From positions 663,562-727,561 of the forward strand of contig KE159538.1 of NCBI GenBank assembly GCA_000403215.2: a stretch of 64,000 nucleotides of DNA, in the 5' to 3' direction. The position numbers and the translations under genes are program-made. The notes under the pieces are model-generated. The model did no database searches. It saw only the letters and a list, made by a program, of their open reading frames with translations, and was not told where the DNA came from. Source of the DNA: Lachnospiraceae bacterium A4 (GTDB lineage: Bacteria; Bacillota; Clostridia; Lachnospirales; Lachnospiraceae). Positions 1 to 10,834 of this stretch are shown in pieces. How positions within the stretch are numbered: position 1 is the stretch's first letter; every line of letters starts with the position of its first letter.

Positions 1-794
1 CCCCCGCGTGAAGCGAACAGTTCTTTCAGGTGGACAGCCGCTCCTTTTTTGGCAGGCCGTCCCCTTCCGGGTTTGCGGGGGCCTGGCCTTTCAAATGCGG
101 TACAGGACTTTTTGGCCTTGGTGACGATCTCCATGTGTACATCCCCGCTGCCGTTGAGGGATTTCAGCTTTTCAAGTGCCGGTACAGTAAGAAAATATCT
201 GTCCAGCAAGAGCAGGGAATTCCCAAAAGTAAGGGCTGCGCGATAAGCATCTTCCACCATCTGCACCACATGGGAAGCCTCAGAAACAGATGCGCCTTTC
301 CACTCCATGGCAGCCTGCAGGCCGTCATGGAGCCGGATACTCAAAGGAATGCAGGCCCAATTCCGTACACTTCCGGCTAAGATGCCAAGACCACCGAACA
401 TATGCCCATGGATGTACTCCGGTTTTGCGGAGTTTTCGGATTCCTGGAACAGCTTTTTCACCCCTGGCATACGGCGCCCTTCCTTGGACTGCTTCACCCC
501 GTCGCCCACAAGGACGTGGTAGTTCCCCTCCCTATAGAGGGGAGCATACAGCCTGACAGCGGAGAACCAACGTTTACGGATTTCCTCCAACGACCATGAG
601 GATGCCCTGAAAAAATGCAGCATGGAATCATAGCAGCCCGGACTTAGTGCAAGGTCACGGATGACAGAAGTGACACCAAGTTTATCTGAACGGAGCATAA
701 GCCCTATGATAATGGTTACAAACCAGCGGAAAGCAGCCTTGCGGGAAAAACAGGATTCAAAGTGGCATAAAACATTTTCAATAAAATTCATCAT
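1..794 (-). CDS. IS transposase, DDE type, C-terminus beyond the window edge
   Basis: An uninterrupted minus-strand reading frame starts at ATG 794 (or 791) and runs off the left edge, giving about 264 residues with no stop. The product begins MMNFIENVLCHFESCF and contains VGDGVKQSKEGRRMPGVKK and LLLLDRYF. These look like the first two acidic positions of an RNase H-fold (IS4/IS701-like) transposase, while the third catalytic residue would lie outside the window. The basic segment RPGPRKPGRGRPAKKG near the edge fits DNA binding. It reads towards the edge and sits downstream of cls on the same strand. The exact IS family is uncertain. Codon use is more GC-rich than in the flanking intergenic DNA, as expected for an insertion. 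Confidence 0.8.
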   Translation of the reverse strand, partial: MMNFIENVLCHFESCFSRKAAFRWFVTIIIGLMLRSDKLGVTSVIRDLALSPGCYDSMLHFFRASSWSLEEIRKRWFSAVRLYAPLYREGNYHVLVGDGVKQSKEGRRMPGVKKLFQESENSAKPEYIHGHMFGGLGILAGSVRNWACIPLSIRLHDGLQAAMEWKGASVSEASHVVQMVEDAYRAALTFGNSLLLLDRYFLTVPALEKLKSLNGSGDVHMEIVTKAKKSCTAFERPGPRKPGRGRPAKKGAAVHLKELFASRG

Positions 795-1052
795 AATCGT
801 ATGGTTAACCACTGGAAAGTATGGTAAACTCATACATGAAATAACTCTTTCAGTGGTTTATATCTTTCTTAAGTGTTGCAACTTAAAGATACCATAAATC
901 CATACGAAAGGGTTATTTTTTTATTGAGAACTTTCAACTCATAAGAACAGTTAAAATCTAATATACAATGTGTACTTTTTTACAATTTTCTAAGAACATC
1001 ATGTATTAGCAGTTTTTAAAATATACCAGTGAAAAAACTGTTAAAAGCATCA
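795..1052. other. Noncoding DNA between the transposase and cls, probably holding one IS end
   Basis: No gene is seen here. It is AT-rich and includes a small imperfect palindrome around 870-890 (TTAAGT...ACTTAA around GTTGCA). A CAGTTTTT/AAAAACTG inverted repeat lies near 1010-1040, just past the cls stop. One terminal inverted repeat of the insertion sequence should be here, but it cannot be defined without the other end. Confidence 0.4.
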
Positions 1053-2582
1053 TCACAACAACGGCGACAACACCTTCAACGCCGCCTGCATCACCTTATT
1101 TCCAATCGGCCTTTTCGACCAGTGTGCAAGGTCCATCTCCTCGCATTCCTCGAGCGTCCTTAGAAAATCATCCTTCATATCCTTGACTGCCTCCATCTCA
1201 CTCAAAAAGACGCCGCACTCATAATGCAGATAAAAGCTGCGGTAATCCGTGTTGATTGTGCCGCAGATTGCGCATTCATCATCCGCAATCACATTTTTGG
1301 CATGAATGAAACCAGGCTTGTATTCATAGATATGCACACCCGCCTCCATCAATTTCCCATAATTTGACACATTCACCATATAGACATACCACTTGTCATA
1401 AATCCTCGGCACAATAATACACACATCGACGCCACTCTGTGCCGCACTGGTCAGATCGTCGCGCATACTCTGGTCTAGGACAAGATAAGGCGTCGTGATA
1501 TAGATATAATCGCGTGCCTTGTTGATCATTCTGGTGTAAACGCCTTCCGTCGGATTATGCGGGTTTCTGTGAGGTCCCCCCATAAACGGCTGCACATACC
1601 CCTCCTGAAATACATGCGCCTGCGGTCTGTAATCCGCGTCATTGATTCTCACATTTTTGTTGACAATACGCCACATATTGAGAAAAAAACAGGTAAAGCT
1701 GTACACGCCGTCCCCATACAGACGAATGCCAGAATCCTTCCAGTGCCCAAACCGCTCAATATAATTTGCATACTCATCTGCAAGATTAAATCCGCCTGTG
1801 TAGCCGATATTGCCGTCAATCACCGTGATTTTCTTATGATTTCTGTAATTAAAGGACATGCGCACCATATCGCGGTGAATCGGATTAAAAATACTCATCT
1901 CAATCCCACGGCTTTTGAGGTCCCTGCGAAATGCCTGCGTGTTGATGCGCAGCGTGCCAAAGTCATCAAACAATAGCTTGACTTCCACGCCTTCTTTGAC
2001 CTTTCGTGTCAGTACCTCCAGAATATCGGACCAGACTTTTCCGTCTGAGACGATAAAATATTCCATAAAAATAAACTTCTTTGCCTGCTTGAGATCTTCC
2101 AGCATCGCCTCTAGCACTTTCTCGCCCAGACCAAAGTATGTGGCATGGGTATTGTTATAAATCGGAAAACCTTCTTTTCTAAGATAGCGGCTAATCTGCA
2201 CTTTGTTAGGGTGCTGCCGCTCTAAATCCTGAACGATCTCTTCATTTTGTCTGAGATTTTTGACCATCAGGGCATCAATTTCACGCGACCGCCTGAAATA
2301 ACTGGAATTGACGCGCTTGCGCCCCCACATAAAATACAAAAAAAGACCCGACACCGGCAGCACGAGTATGATGACAATCCAGCTCATTTTATAGGCTTCT
2401 GCATTATTTACAAGTGCAAACACCGTAATCACGCTCACGATTTCAAAGATGAAATACGCAATGATGGAATATCTCATTAAATACATTGCCAGAAAAATCA
2501 TCAGGCCAATCTGCAAAAAAAATGAGATTCCTACGGTGACACCTCTTATAATTCCATAATACTTACTTCTCACGATACCCAT
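1053..2582 (-). CDS. cls: Cardiolipin synthase (phospholipase D superfamily)
   Basis: The 509-residue protein makes cardiolipin by joining phosphatidyl groups at the membrane. Two hydrophobic segments at about residues 13-35 and 40-60, and a third at 66-86, anchor the N-terminus. The two catalytic HxK motifs of the PLD family are present: H249/K251 in RNHKKITVIDG with a following GGFN, and H427/K429 in GFIHAKN with a following GTINTDYRSF. Length and layout match bacterial ClsA-type enzymes. The start at 2582 follows a GAGGAGAGG ribosome-binding sequence. The gene is monocistronic and divergent from the gene at 2759. Confidence 0.95.
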   Translation of the reverse strand: MGIVRSKYYGIIRGVTVGISFFLQIGLMIFLAMYLMRYSIIAYFIFEIVSVITVFALVNNAEAYKMSWIVIILVLPVSGLFLYFMWGRKRVNSSYFRRSREIDALMVKNLRQNEEIVQDLERQHPNKVQISRYLRKEGFPIYNNTHATYFGLGEKVLEAMLEDLKQAKKFIFMEYFIVSDGKVWSDILEVLTRKVKEGVEVKLLFDDFGTLRINTQAFRRDLKSRGIEMSIFNPIHRDMVRMSFNYRNHKKITVIDGNIGYTGGFNLADEYANYIERFGHWKDSGIRLYGDGVYSFTCFFLNMWRIVNKNVRINDADYRPQAHVFQEGYVQPFMGGPHRNPHNPTEGVYTRMINKARDYIYITTPYLVLDQSMRDDLTSAAQSGVDVCIIVPRIYDKWYVYMVNVSNYGKLMEAGVHIYEYKPGFIHAKNVIADDECAICGTINTDYRSFYLHYECGVFLSEMEAVKDMKDDFLRTLEECEEMDLAHWSKRPIGNKVMQAALKVLSPLL

Positions 2583-2635
2583 TCAAATTCATGTCCTCTC
2601 CTCAGGGTTTTGTCTTTATTACGATATATTTCTAT

Positions 2636-2663
2636 ATTTTAACACGATTTTATTTATTTTCAA
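2636..2663 (-). promoter_or_regulatory. Candidate sigma-A promoter of cls
   Basis: On the minus strand TTGAAA (2663-2658) and TAAAAT (2641-2636) are separated by 16 bp and lie about 55 bp upstream of the cls start. Inferred from consensus only. Confidence 0.5.
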
Positions 2664-2758
2664 GAAAATCTACCATAAATATTCATTTTCTGGTACACTA
2701 AATTTATAAACATTCTATATCAACTATTTTATTCACGATTTGAAAGAGGGATACTTTC

Positions 2759-3517
2759 ATGCAGACAACCATTGACCAAAATCTTTTTTCAGAGGCATGT
2801 TATAAAATGATTGGCGCACTCCAAGGTCAGAATGGCATCGGTACACTGAGGGAAAAGACAATACACAGCGTCCTAAAATACTATTATGCCCCAGATTCTG
2901 TCTACCATGAGATTAAAATTGGTTCTTATGTCGCTGATATCTGTGTTGATGGGGAAATCTTTGAGGTACAGACACGCAATTTTAACAAAATGCGGGACAA
3001 ACTTGACTTTTTTCTCAAGGAACATGATGTCACCATCATCTATCCAGTCGCTCATACCAAGTGGCTGTTGTGGCTGGACACAGAGACAGGGGAACTGACC
3101 CCCAAGCGAAAATCGCCTAAGACTGGAACGATTTATCAAATTATACCAGAATTATATAAAATCAAAATGTTTATCAGCAATCCCAGACTCCACTTGATCA
3201 TCAGCCTGATTGATGTGGAGGAAACACGCTATCTCAATGGCTGGAGCCGCGACAAAAAAAAGGGCTCCTCCCGCATGGACGGAATCCCTGTAGGCATCTA
3301 CGACGAAGTGCGCATTGACACCTTTGATGATTATACCATTTTTCTCCCCGATGCGCTGCCAGAGACTTTTACCTCAAAGGATTTGGGAAAAGCGGCAAAA
3401 ATCTCACCAAACAGGGCAGCCACTCTATTGAATGTACTGCTGGAGACAAACGTTGTCAGCCGCGTCGGCAAAAGCGGACATAGTTATCTATATCAAAAAA
3501 GGGCTATCAGAAAATGA
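2759..3517 (+). CDS. Unassigned protein with PD-(D/E)XK-like N-terminal and winged-helix C-terminal regions
   Basis: The product has 252 residues with no signal peptide or membrane segment. Residues about 28-100 show the spacing of a restriction-endonuclease-like core: E32 in a helix (LREKTIHSVLKYY), then strands carrying D60 (YVADICVDG) and E69-V-Q71 (IFEVQTRNF), then a helix and the hydrophobic strand VTIIYPV. The middle contains a basic stretch RDKKKGSSR. The last 50 residues (FTSKDLGKAAKIS...LLNVLLETNVVSRVG) look like a winged helix. This suggests a DNA-acting protein, but no function is known to me. It starts at ATG 2759 after GAAAGAGGG. It is divergent from cls, convergent with gyrA, and stands alone. 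Confidence 0.6.
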   Translation: MQTTIDQNLFSEACYKMIGALQGQNGIGTLREKTIHSVLKYYYAPDSVYHEIKIGSYVADICVDGEIFEVQTRNFNKMRDKLDFFLKEHDVTIIYPVAHTKWLLWLDTETGELTPKRKSPKTGTIYQIIPELYKIKMFISNPRLHLIISLIDVEETRYLNGWSRDKKKGSSRMDGIPVGIYDEVRIDTFDDYTIFLPDALPETFTSKDLGKAAKISPNRAATLLNVLLETNVVSRVGKSGHSYLYQKRAIRK

Positions 3518-3600
3518 TATCCGCCCACAATATTGTCTGAACCATTTATGCGTACATCAATATTTGTGAACAAACCGCATTTTCCGATAGCCTTTCTTAT
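3494..3600. terminator. Bidirectional terminator between the 2759 gene and gyrA
   Basis: Arms GGCTATCAGAAAATG (3502-3516) and CATTTTCCGATAGCC (3578-3592) pair with one mismatch. A nested pair CACAATATTG (3526-3535) and CAATATTTGTG (3558-3568) closes part of the loop. A-rich and T-rich tracts flank the outer arms on each side. The stop codon of the rightward gene lies at the edge of the left arm. Confidence 0.7.
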
Positions 3601-3607
3601 TCGTCAA

Positions 3608-6205
3608 TTATCTATTTAAGTCCTCTTCATCTGATTCTTGATCTTCTAGTACTTCATCCTCAAACTCTTCATCAAGGAGTACTGTCTCCCCCTCCACGGG
3701 TTCATCTACCACTTTGTCAAGCGCCTCATCGACATCCTCAAACTCCTGTGTGCCGTCCGAGAGCTTCTCCCGCACCTTGGCAATCTTGGCAACCTTCACA
3801 TTCTCATCATCAAGGTTAATGAGTTTGACACCCGAAGTATTCCTGCCATAGATTGAAATATCACCCACTGGAATCTGTATAATTACGCCCTCTGTCGTGA
3901 TCATCATAACCTCATGGTCGTCATTGACACCCTTGATGCCGACCACATTGCCCGTCTTTTCCGTGATACGGTAACAGCGAACCCCTTTGCCGCCGCGCTT
4001 CTGCACCGTAAATTCATCGAGCAAAGTCCGTTTTCCCATACCCATCTCTGACACGATCAACAGTGCATCGCCCTGCGTGTTAAGCTGCATACCGATAATC
4101 TCATCGCCATCATCGAGATTCATGCCAATCACACCCATCGCATTTCTGCCCATCGCGCGCACATCGGTCTCTTTAAACCGGATACACATTCCATATTTTG
4201 TAATCAGGAAAATCTCGGAATTTTCATCTGTCGCCTTCACCTCGATTAATTCATCATCATCGCGCAGCGAGATTGCCGCCAGCCCGTTCTTGCGGACATT
4301 TGAAAATTCCATAATCGGCGTTTTCTTCGTGATTCCTCTTTTTGTGACCATAAACAGATGTTTACCCTCTGTAAATTCCCGAATCGGAATCATCGCAGAT
4401 ATTTTCTCCCCGGGATTTAATTGCAGCAGGTTCACAATCGCCGTTCCTCTGGCTGTCCTGCCCGCCTCGGGAATCTCATATGTTTTCAGCCTGTACACAC
4501 GCCCAAAATTTGTAAAGAACATCAGATAATGGTGCGTCGTCGTCATCAGTAAGTCCTCGATGTAATCATCCTCAATCGTAGACATTCCCTTGATGCCGCG
4601 CCCGCCCCTGTGCTGGGTCTTAAAATTATCTACCGTCATGCGCTTGATGTAGCCTAGGCTTGTCATGGCAATGACGGTATTTCCGCGCGGAATCAAATCC
4701 TCCATGTCGATCTCAGACTCGTCGTAGCCAAATTTCGTGCGCCTGTCATCGCCGTATTTGTCAGCAATCAGCGTAATTTCTGTCTTAATCACACCGAGAA
4801 GAAGCTTTTCATCCGCAAGAATTGCCTTGTACTCCTCAATCTTTTTCAAGAGCTCAGCGTGTTCCTGCTCTAGCTTCTCGCGCTCTAAACCTGTCAGTGC
4901 GCGCAGCCTCATATCAACGATCGCCTGTGCCTGAACCTCTGTCAGACCAAAACGCTCGATCAATCCTTCCTTTGCCGCCTGCGTGTTCGCACTGCCCCTA
5001 ATAATGCGGATAACCTCATCGATATTGTCAAGGGCAATCAACAAGCCCTGTAAGATATGATCCCGCTCCTCCGCTTTATTCAGATCATACTGGGTTCTTC
5101 TGGTGACAACTTCCTCCTGATGCTTGATATAATATGTTAGCACATCCTTGAGATTCATAACCTTGGGCTGATTGTTCACCAAAGCCAGCATAATCACGCC
5201 AAAGCTGTCCTGTAGCTGTGTATGTTTGTAGAGCTGGTTCATAATCACATTTGCATTGACATCCTTGCGAAGCTCAATGCAGATGCGCATACCCTCTCTG
5301 TTGGATTCATCGCGCAAATCTGTGATGCCGTCAATCTTTTTATCCTTCACAAGCTCTGCTATCTTTTCAATTAAGCGTGCCTTGTTAACCATATAAGGAA
5401 GTTCTGTGACAATGATACGGCTTTTTCCGTTCGCCATCGTCTCAATATTCGTCACGCTGCGCACCCTGATCTTGCCGCGTCCGGTGCGGTAAGCTTCCTC
5501 AGCGCCGCGCGTGCCAAGGATAATGCCGCCTGTCGGAAAATCCGGTCCCTTCACAATCGCTAAAAGCTCCTCAATCTCTGTGTCCCGATCCTCCTCAATG
5601 CGGTTGTCAATCATTTTCACAACCGCTGCAATGACTTCCCTGAGATTATGCGGCGGAATATTGGTCGCCATGCCGACAGCAATTCCCTGCGTGCCGTTGA
5701 CAAGCAGGTTTGGATAACGGCTTGGCAGCACGACGGGCTCTTTCTCCGTCTCGTCAAAGTTTGGCTGGAAATCAACCGTATTCTTGTTGATATCTGCGAG
5801 AAGCTCCATCGAAATCTTGCTCAGACGCGCCTCAGTATATCGCATGGCAGCCGCCCCGTCACCGTCAACTGATCCGAAGTTACCATGTCCGTCTACAAGC
5901 GGATAGCGCGTAGACCACTCCTGCGCCATATTGACCAAAGCGCCGTAGATCGAGCTGTCTCCGTGAGGGTGATATTTACCCATCGTATCACCGACAATAC
6001 GCGCGCTCTTTCTGTGCGGCTTGTCAGGACCATTGTTGAGCTCGATCATCGAGTAGAGCACACGCCGCTGCACTGGCTTTAATCCGTCCCGCACATCTGG
6101 AAGCGCACGGGAAGCAATGACACTCATGGCATAGTCTATATACGACTTTTCCATCGTCTTTTGCAGATCCACTTCCTCAATCTTGTCAAATATTGTATCG
6201 TCCAT
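3608..6205 (-). CDS. gyrA: DNA gyrase subunit A
   Basis: The 865-residue breakage-reunion subunit of gyrase introduces negative supercoils together with GyrB. The catalytic tyrosine is Y123 in [11 protein letters not shown]. The C-terminal pinwheel repeats follow from about residue 510, including the GyrA box RGGRGIKG, and the protein ends in a long acidic tail. The quinolone-determining segment reads [13 protein letters not shown]. The serine equivalent to E. coli S83 is S84, while the D87 position is G88. It lies 15 bp after gyrB and ends at the bidirectional terminator. Confidence 0.97.
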   Translation of the reverse strand: MDDTIFDKIEEVDLQKTMEKSYIDYAMSVIASRALPDVRDGLKPVQRRVLYSMIELNNGPDKPHRKSARIVGDTMGKYHPHGDSSIYGALVNMAQEWSTRYPLVDGHGNFGSVDGDGAAAMRYTEARLSKISMELLADINKNTVDFQPNFDETEKEPVVLPSRYPNLLVNGTQGIAVGMATNIPPHNLREVIAAVVKMIDNRIEEDRDTEIEELLAIVKGPDFPTGGIILGTRGAEEAYRTGRGKIRVRSVTNIETMANGKSRIIVTELPYMVNKARLIEKIAELVKDKKIDGITDLRDESNREGMRICIELRKDVNANVIMNQLYKHTQLQDSFGVIMLALVNNQPKVMNLKDVLTYYIKHQEEVVTRRTQYDLNKAEERDHILQGLLIALDNIDEVIRIIRGSANTQAAKEGLIERFGLTEVQAQAIVDMRLRALTGLEREKLEQEHAELLKKIEEYKAILADEKLLLGVIKTEITLIADKYGDDRRTKFGYDESEIDMEDLIPRGNTVIAMTSLGYIKRMTVDNFKTQHRGGRGIKGMSTIEDDYIEDLLMTTTHHYLMFFTNFGRVYRLKTYEIPEAGRTARGTAIVNLLQLNPGEKISAMIPIREFTEGKHLFMVTKRGITKKTPIMEFSNVRKNGLAAISLRDDDELIEVKATDENSEIFLITKYGMCIRFKETDVRAMGRNAMGVIGMNLDDGDEIIGMQLNTQGDALLIVSEMGMGKRTLLDEFTVQKRGGKGVRCYRITEKTGNVVGIKGVNDDHEVMMITTEGVIIQIPVGDISIYGRNTSGVKLINLDDENVKVAKIAKVREKLSDGTQEFEDVDEALDKVVDEPVEGETVLLDEEFEDEVLEDQESDEEDLNR

Positions 6206-6220
6206 ATATAACTCCTATTC

Positions 6221-8155
<1,935 letters not shown>

Positions 8156-9235
8156 CTATTCATGAATCACGCCATCTGAAACCTTAAAAACCTTATTAAT
8201 CTCAAATCGGTTATTCACAAACTCCTCCAATCCTGTGCAGGTGATGATTGTCTGGAGTTCACCAATGCTGTTTAACAGATAATTCTGACGGTTGCTGTCA
8301 AGCTCTGACAGCACATCGTCCAACAGCAGAAGCGGTACATCCTTTGTCATTTTTTTGACAAGCTCAATCTCTGCCAGTTTTAAGGAAAGTGCTGCTGTCC
8401 GCTGCTGTCCCTGCGAACCAAACTTCCGAATATCAACTGTCCCAACGGCAAATGAGAAATCATCGCGGTGCGGGCCAATAGAGGTCTGCTTCAGACGAAT
8501 ATCACGCTCTTGGCACTTTTGCAGTTTTTCCTCAAAATCCAAAGCCAGCACATCGGGTTCATAGACAATCTGAAGCTCCTCTTTTCCACCAGTCAGTTTC
8601 AGATGAAGCCCATAGATTATCTCGTTTAACTGGCTGATAAATGTGTTTCGCCGTTCAATAATTTTCTGCCCAAATGCCACTAGCTGCGAATCCCACAAAA
8701 ACAGTGTGTCCTTGAGGCCCGGCTTTGCATACAGATCCTTCAGAAGCCTGTTGCGCTGGTTTACAATCTTATTATAATGATTCAGGTTATGCAGGTACAC
8801 GCTGTCTAGCTGGCACAACTCCATATCCACAAAACGCCGCCGCTCAGACGGTCCATTCTTAATGATGGACAAATCCTCTGGTGAGAAAAACACCACATTC
8901 AAAAGTCCCAACAAATCCGCCGCTTTCTTAATCTTTTGTCCATTGATGGCAATGCCCTTTGACTTATTTTTCCTCAGATGCATATCCACACGGTTCTCAA
9001 GCCCGTCCTTCACCACATAAGTACGAATATGCGCCTCCTCGGAAGCAAAATTGATTAAATCCTTATCTTTGCTGCCCTTGTGGGATTTGGTCGTGGCAGA
9101 CAGATAAACCGCCTCTAAGATATTTGTCTTACCCTGTGCATTGTCGCCATATAAAATATTGGTTCTGCTGTCAAAATGAACTGACAGTGTCCCATAATTT
9201 CTAAAATTTTCGAGCTCTAGTGATTGGATTATCAT
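8156..9235 (-). CDS. recF: DNA replication and repair protein RecF
   Basis: The 359-residue SMC-like ATPase helps load RecA at gaps. The Walker A motif is GDNAQGKTN near residue 34. The ABC signature region is KFGSQGQQRTAALSLKLAE, and Walker B is PLLLLDDVLSELD. All parts of a complete RecF are present. Its start lies four bases past the yaaA stop, so the two are almost certainly co-translated. The following gap to gyrB is 15 bp. Confidence 0.96.
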   Translation of the reverse strand: MIIQSLELENFRNYGTLSVHFDSRTNILYGDNAQGKTNILEAVYLSATTKSHKGSKDKDLINFASEEAHIRTYVVKDGLENRVDMHLRKNKSKGIAINGQKIKKAADLLGLLNVVFFSPEDLSIIKNGPSERRRFVDMELCQLDSVYLHNLNHYNKIVNQRNRLLKDLYAKPGLKDTLFLWDSQLVAFGQKIIERRNTFISQLNEIIYGLHLKLTGGKEELQIVYEPDVLALDFEEKLQKCQERDIRLKQTSIGPHRDDFSFAVGTVDIRKFGSQGQQRTAALSLKLAEIELVKKMTKDVPLLLLDDVLSELDSNRQNYLLNSIGELQTIITCTGLEEFVNNRFEINKVFKVSDGVIHE

Positions 9236-9239
9236 ATCG

Positions 9240-9455
9240 TCAGCCTCTTGCGCGAATCACAAAGGTATTGCCCTCAAAACACACTTCGTCATTTTCAAGC
9301 AGTTTTTTGCCGCGCTGTGTCTCCACCTGCCCGTTTACCTTTACCTGTCCATTCTGAATGACAAACTTGGCATCGACGCCGGAACTGACAAGACCCGCGA
9401 GTTTTAACGCCTGCCCAAGTTTGATATATGCATCTTTAATTCTCACTTCTTCCAT
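9240..9455 (-). CDS. yaaA: S4-domain RNA-binding protein YaaA
   Basis: This small protein of 71 residues is almost entirely an S4 RNA-binding domain (YIKLGQALKLAGLVSSGVDAK, then VKVNGQVETQRGKKL). Homologues between dnaN and recF in Firmicutes are linked to ribosome assembly, but the function is not shown by sequence. It starts after GAGAGGCTGTC and is followed almost immediately by recF. Confidence 0.9.
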   Translation of the reverse strand: MEEVRIKDAYIKLGQALKLAGLVSSGVDAKFVIQNGQVKVNGQVETQRGKKLLENDEVCFEGNTFVIRARG

Positions 9456-9504
9456 GACAGCCTCTCCCTCTTAATTTGTATTAATATATCATATTACTAC
9501 TTTG

Positions 9505-10614
9505 TCAGTTGACAGAACTGAAGGTTACAGGCAGAATCAGATAGGTGTAAGTCTCCTCATTATCCTTGATAAAACAAGGTGCCTTGGAATTGAGCAGTTT
9601 GATTTCCACCTGCTCATCATCAATCACTTTAAGCGCGTCAATCAAAAATTTGGGATCAAAACCAATCATCAGGTCCTTGCCCATCTTGGTAATGTCAATC
9701 TCTTCATTCAGGCTTCCGATAATCGAATTCATTTTTAACTCCATGACATCATCTTGAATATTCAGGATAATCGGCTTCTTATCCCCCTCCTTCACAAGCA
9801 GGGTGGAGCGGTCGATACAGTTCTGAAATTCTTTTTTATGAATCGTAACTTTTGTCTCGTAATCCGCAGAGAGGATATTGTCGATTTTCAGATAATCGCC
9901 CTCAATCAGTCTTGATACCACCGTAGTACTGTCAAACTCAAACAGAATATGTTTGCTGGTAAAGAAAATATTGACATCTTTGTCAGCGTCGCCCGGAAGG
10001 ATTTTGCTGATCTCACTCAAGGTTTTTCCCGGAACAATTACTTTTTTGGCAGGATAAGAGTTTTTCAGGTGAATGCGCCGCAGTGAAATGCGCAGTCCGT
10101 CTGACGATACCACTTTTAAAATGTCCTGATTAATCTCAAACAGTTCTCCTGTGAGGATTTTATTTGTAAAATTATCTGCAATAGAAAAGATTGTCTGCCG
10201 TATAACTTCTTTTAATGTAAACTGTGAGACACAGATTGACTCCGAGCGGTCAATCTGCGGCAGATTCGAAAAGTCCTCACCTGATTTTCCCACAATGTTA
10301 AACTTTGCTTTCTCACAGGTGACTGTCGCTTTATAGGAAGGATCTGTTGCGATCGTGACATCATTGTCTGGAAGTTTTCTTACCATTTCAAGAAAGATTT
10401 TTGCATCTAAAGCAATAATTCCTTTTTCTAGGATTTCACCTTCTATAATTGTCTCGATTCCAAGTTCCATATCATTTGCAGTGAGTTTGATTTCTCCCTT
10501 TGATGCGTCAATAAGGATACACTCAAGTATTGACATCGTAGTTTTACTTGGTACAGCCTTAGAAACGGTGTTCACACCATTTAAGAGATTTGTTTTTGAA
10601 CATACGATTTTCAT
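9505..10614 (-). CDS. dnaN: DNA polymerase III beta subunit (sliding clamp)
   Basis: The 369-residue protein is the DNA-encircling processivity clamp. Three clamp domains are recognisable along its length, and the C-terminus TYLILPVTFSSVN has the family's usual hydrophobic ending (PVTFSS-like). The start at 10614 follows GAAGGGAGTTATACAC, a good ribosome-binding site. It lies 220 bp downstream of dnaA with a DnaA box in the gap, so its expression may respond to DnaA. Confidence 0.97.
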   Translation of the reverse strand: MKIVCSKTNLLNGVNTVSKAVPSKTTMSILECILIDASKGEIKLTANDMELGIETIIEGEILEKGIIALDAKIFLEMVRKLPDNDVTIATDPSYKATVTCEKAKFNIVGKSGEDFSNLPQIDRSESICVSQFTLKEVIRQTIFSIADNFTNKILTGELFEINQDILKVVSSDGLRISLRRIHLKNSYPAKKVIVPGKTLSEISKILPGDADKDVNIFFTSKHILFEFDSTTVVSRLIEGDYLKIDNILSADYETKVTIHKKEFQNCIDRSTLLVKEGDKKPIILNIQDDVMELKMNSIIGSLNEEIDITKMGKDLMIGFDPKFLIDALKVIDDEQVEIKLLNSKAPCFIKDNEETYTYLILPVTFSSVN

Positions 10615-10777
10615 GTGTATAACTCCCTTCGCTGTAATCGTGATATTTCAGGCAGCGCACGGACTGCTGAAAAAATATATAATAATATATAAATCCGTAG
10701 TAATCATAGTAATAGGCGTGGAAATGTGAATAATCCAGTTTTCGCCCGAAAAACGGGAAAAGTTGTCGAAAATATCT

Positions 10778-10786
10778 TGTGGATAA
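10778..10786 (-). promoter_or_regulatory. Perfect DnaA box between dnaA and dnaN
   Basis: TGTGGATAA on the plus strand is the exact complement of the consensus TTATCCACA. It is isolated from the main cluster at 12320-12571. In bipartite origins DnaA boxes occur on both sides of dnaA, but a single box could equally be regulatory for dnaN. Confidence 0.7.
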
Positions 10787-10834
10787 CCTTCAGAATTATT
10801 GTGAAGGTATTTAGATTTATTCACATCATAGAAT

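Noticed and set aside
30-599. Plus-strand open frames of 65-116 codons over the transposase
   Set aside because: They are antisense to a continuous minus-strand frame with transposase motifs and have no ribosome-binding sites.
1557-1976. 139-codon plus-strand frame over cls
   Set aside because: Antisense to a clear cardiolipin synthase; composition is that of a shadow frame.
3987-4529. 180-codon plus-strand frame over gyrA
   Set aside because: Shadow of the gyrA C-terminal repeats; no start context.
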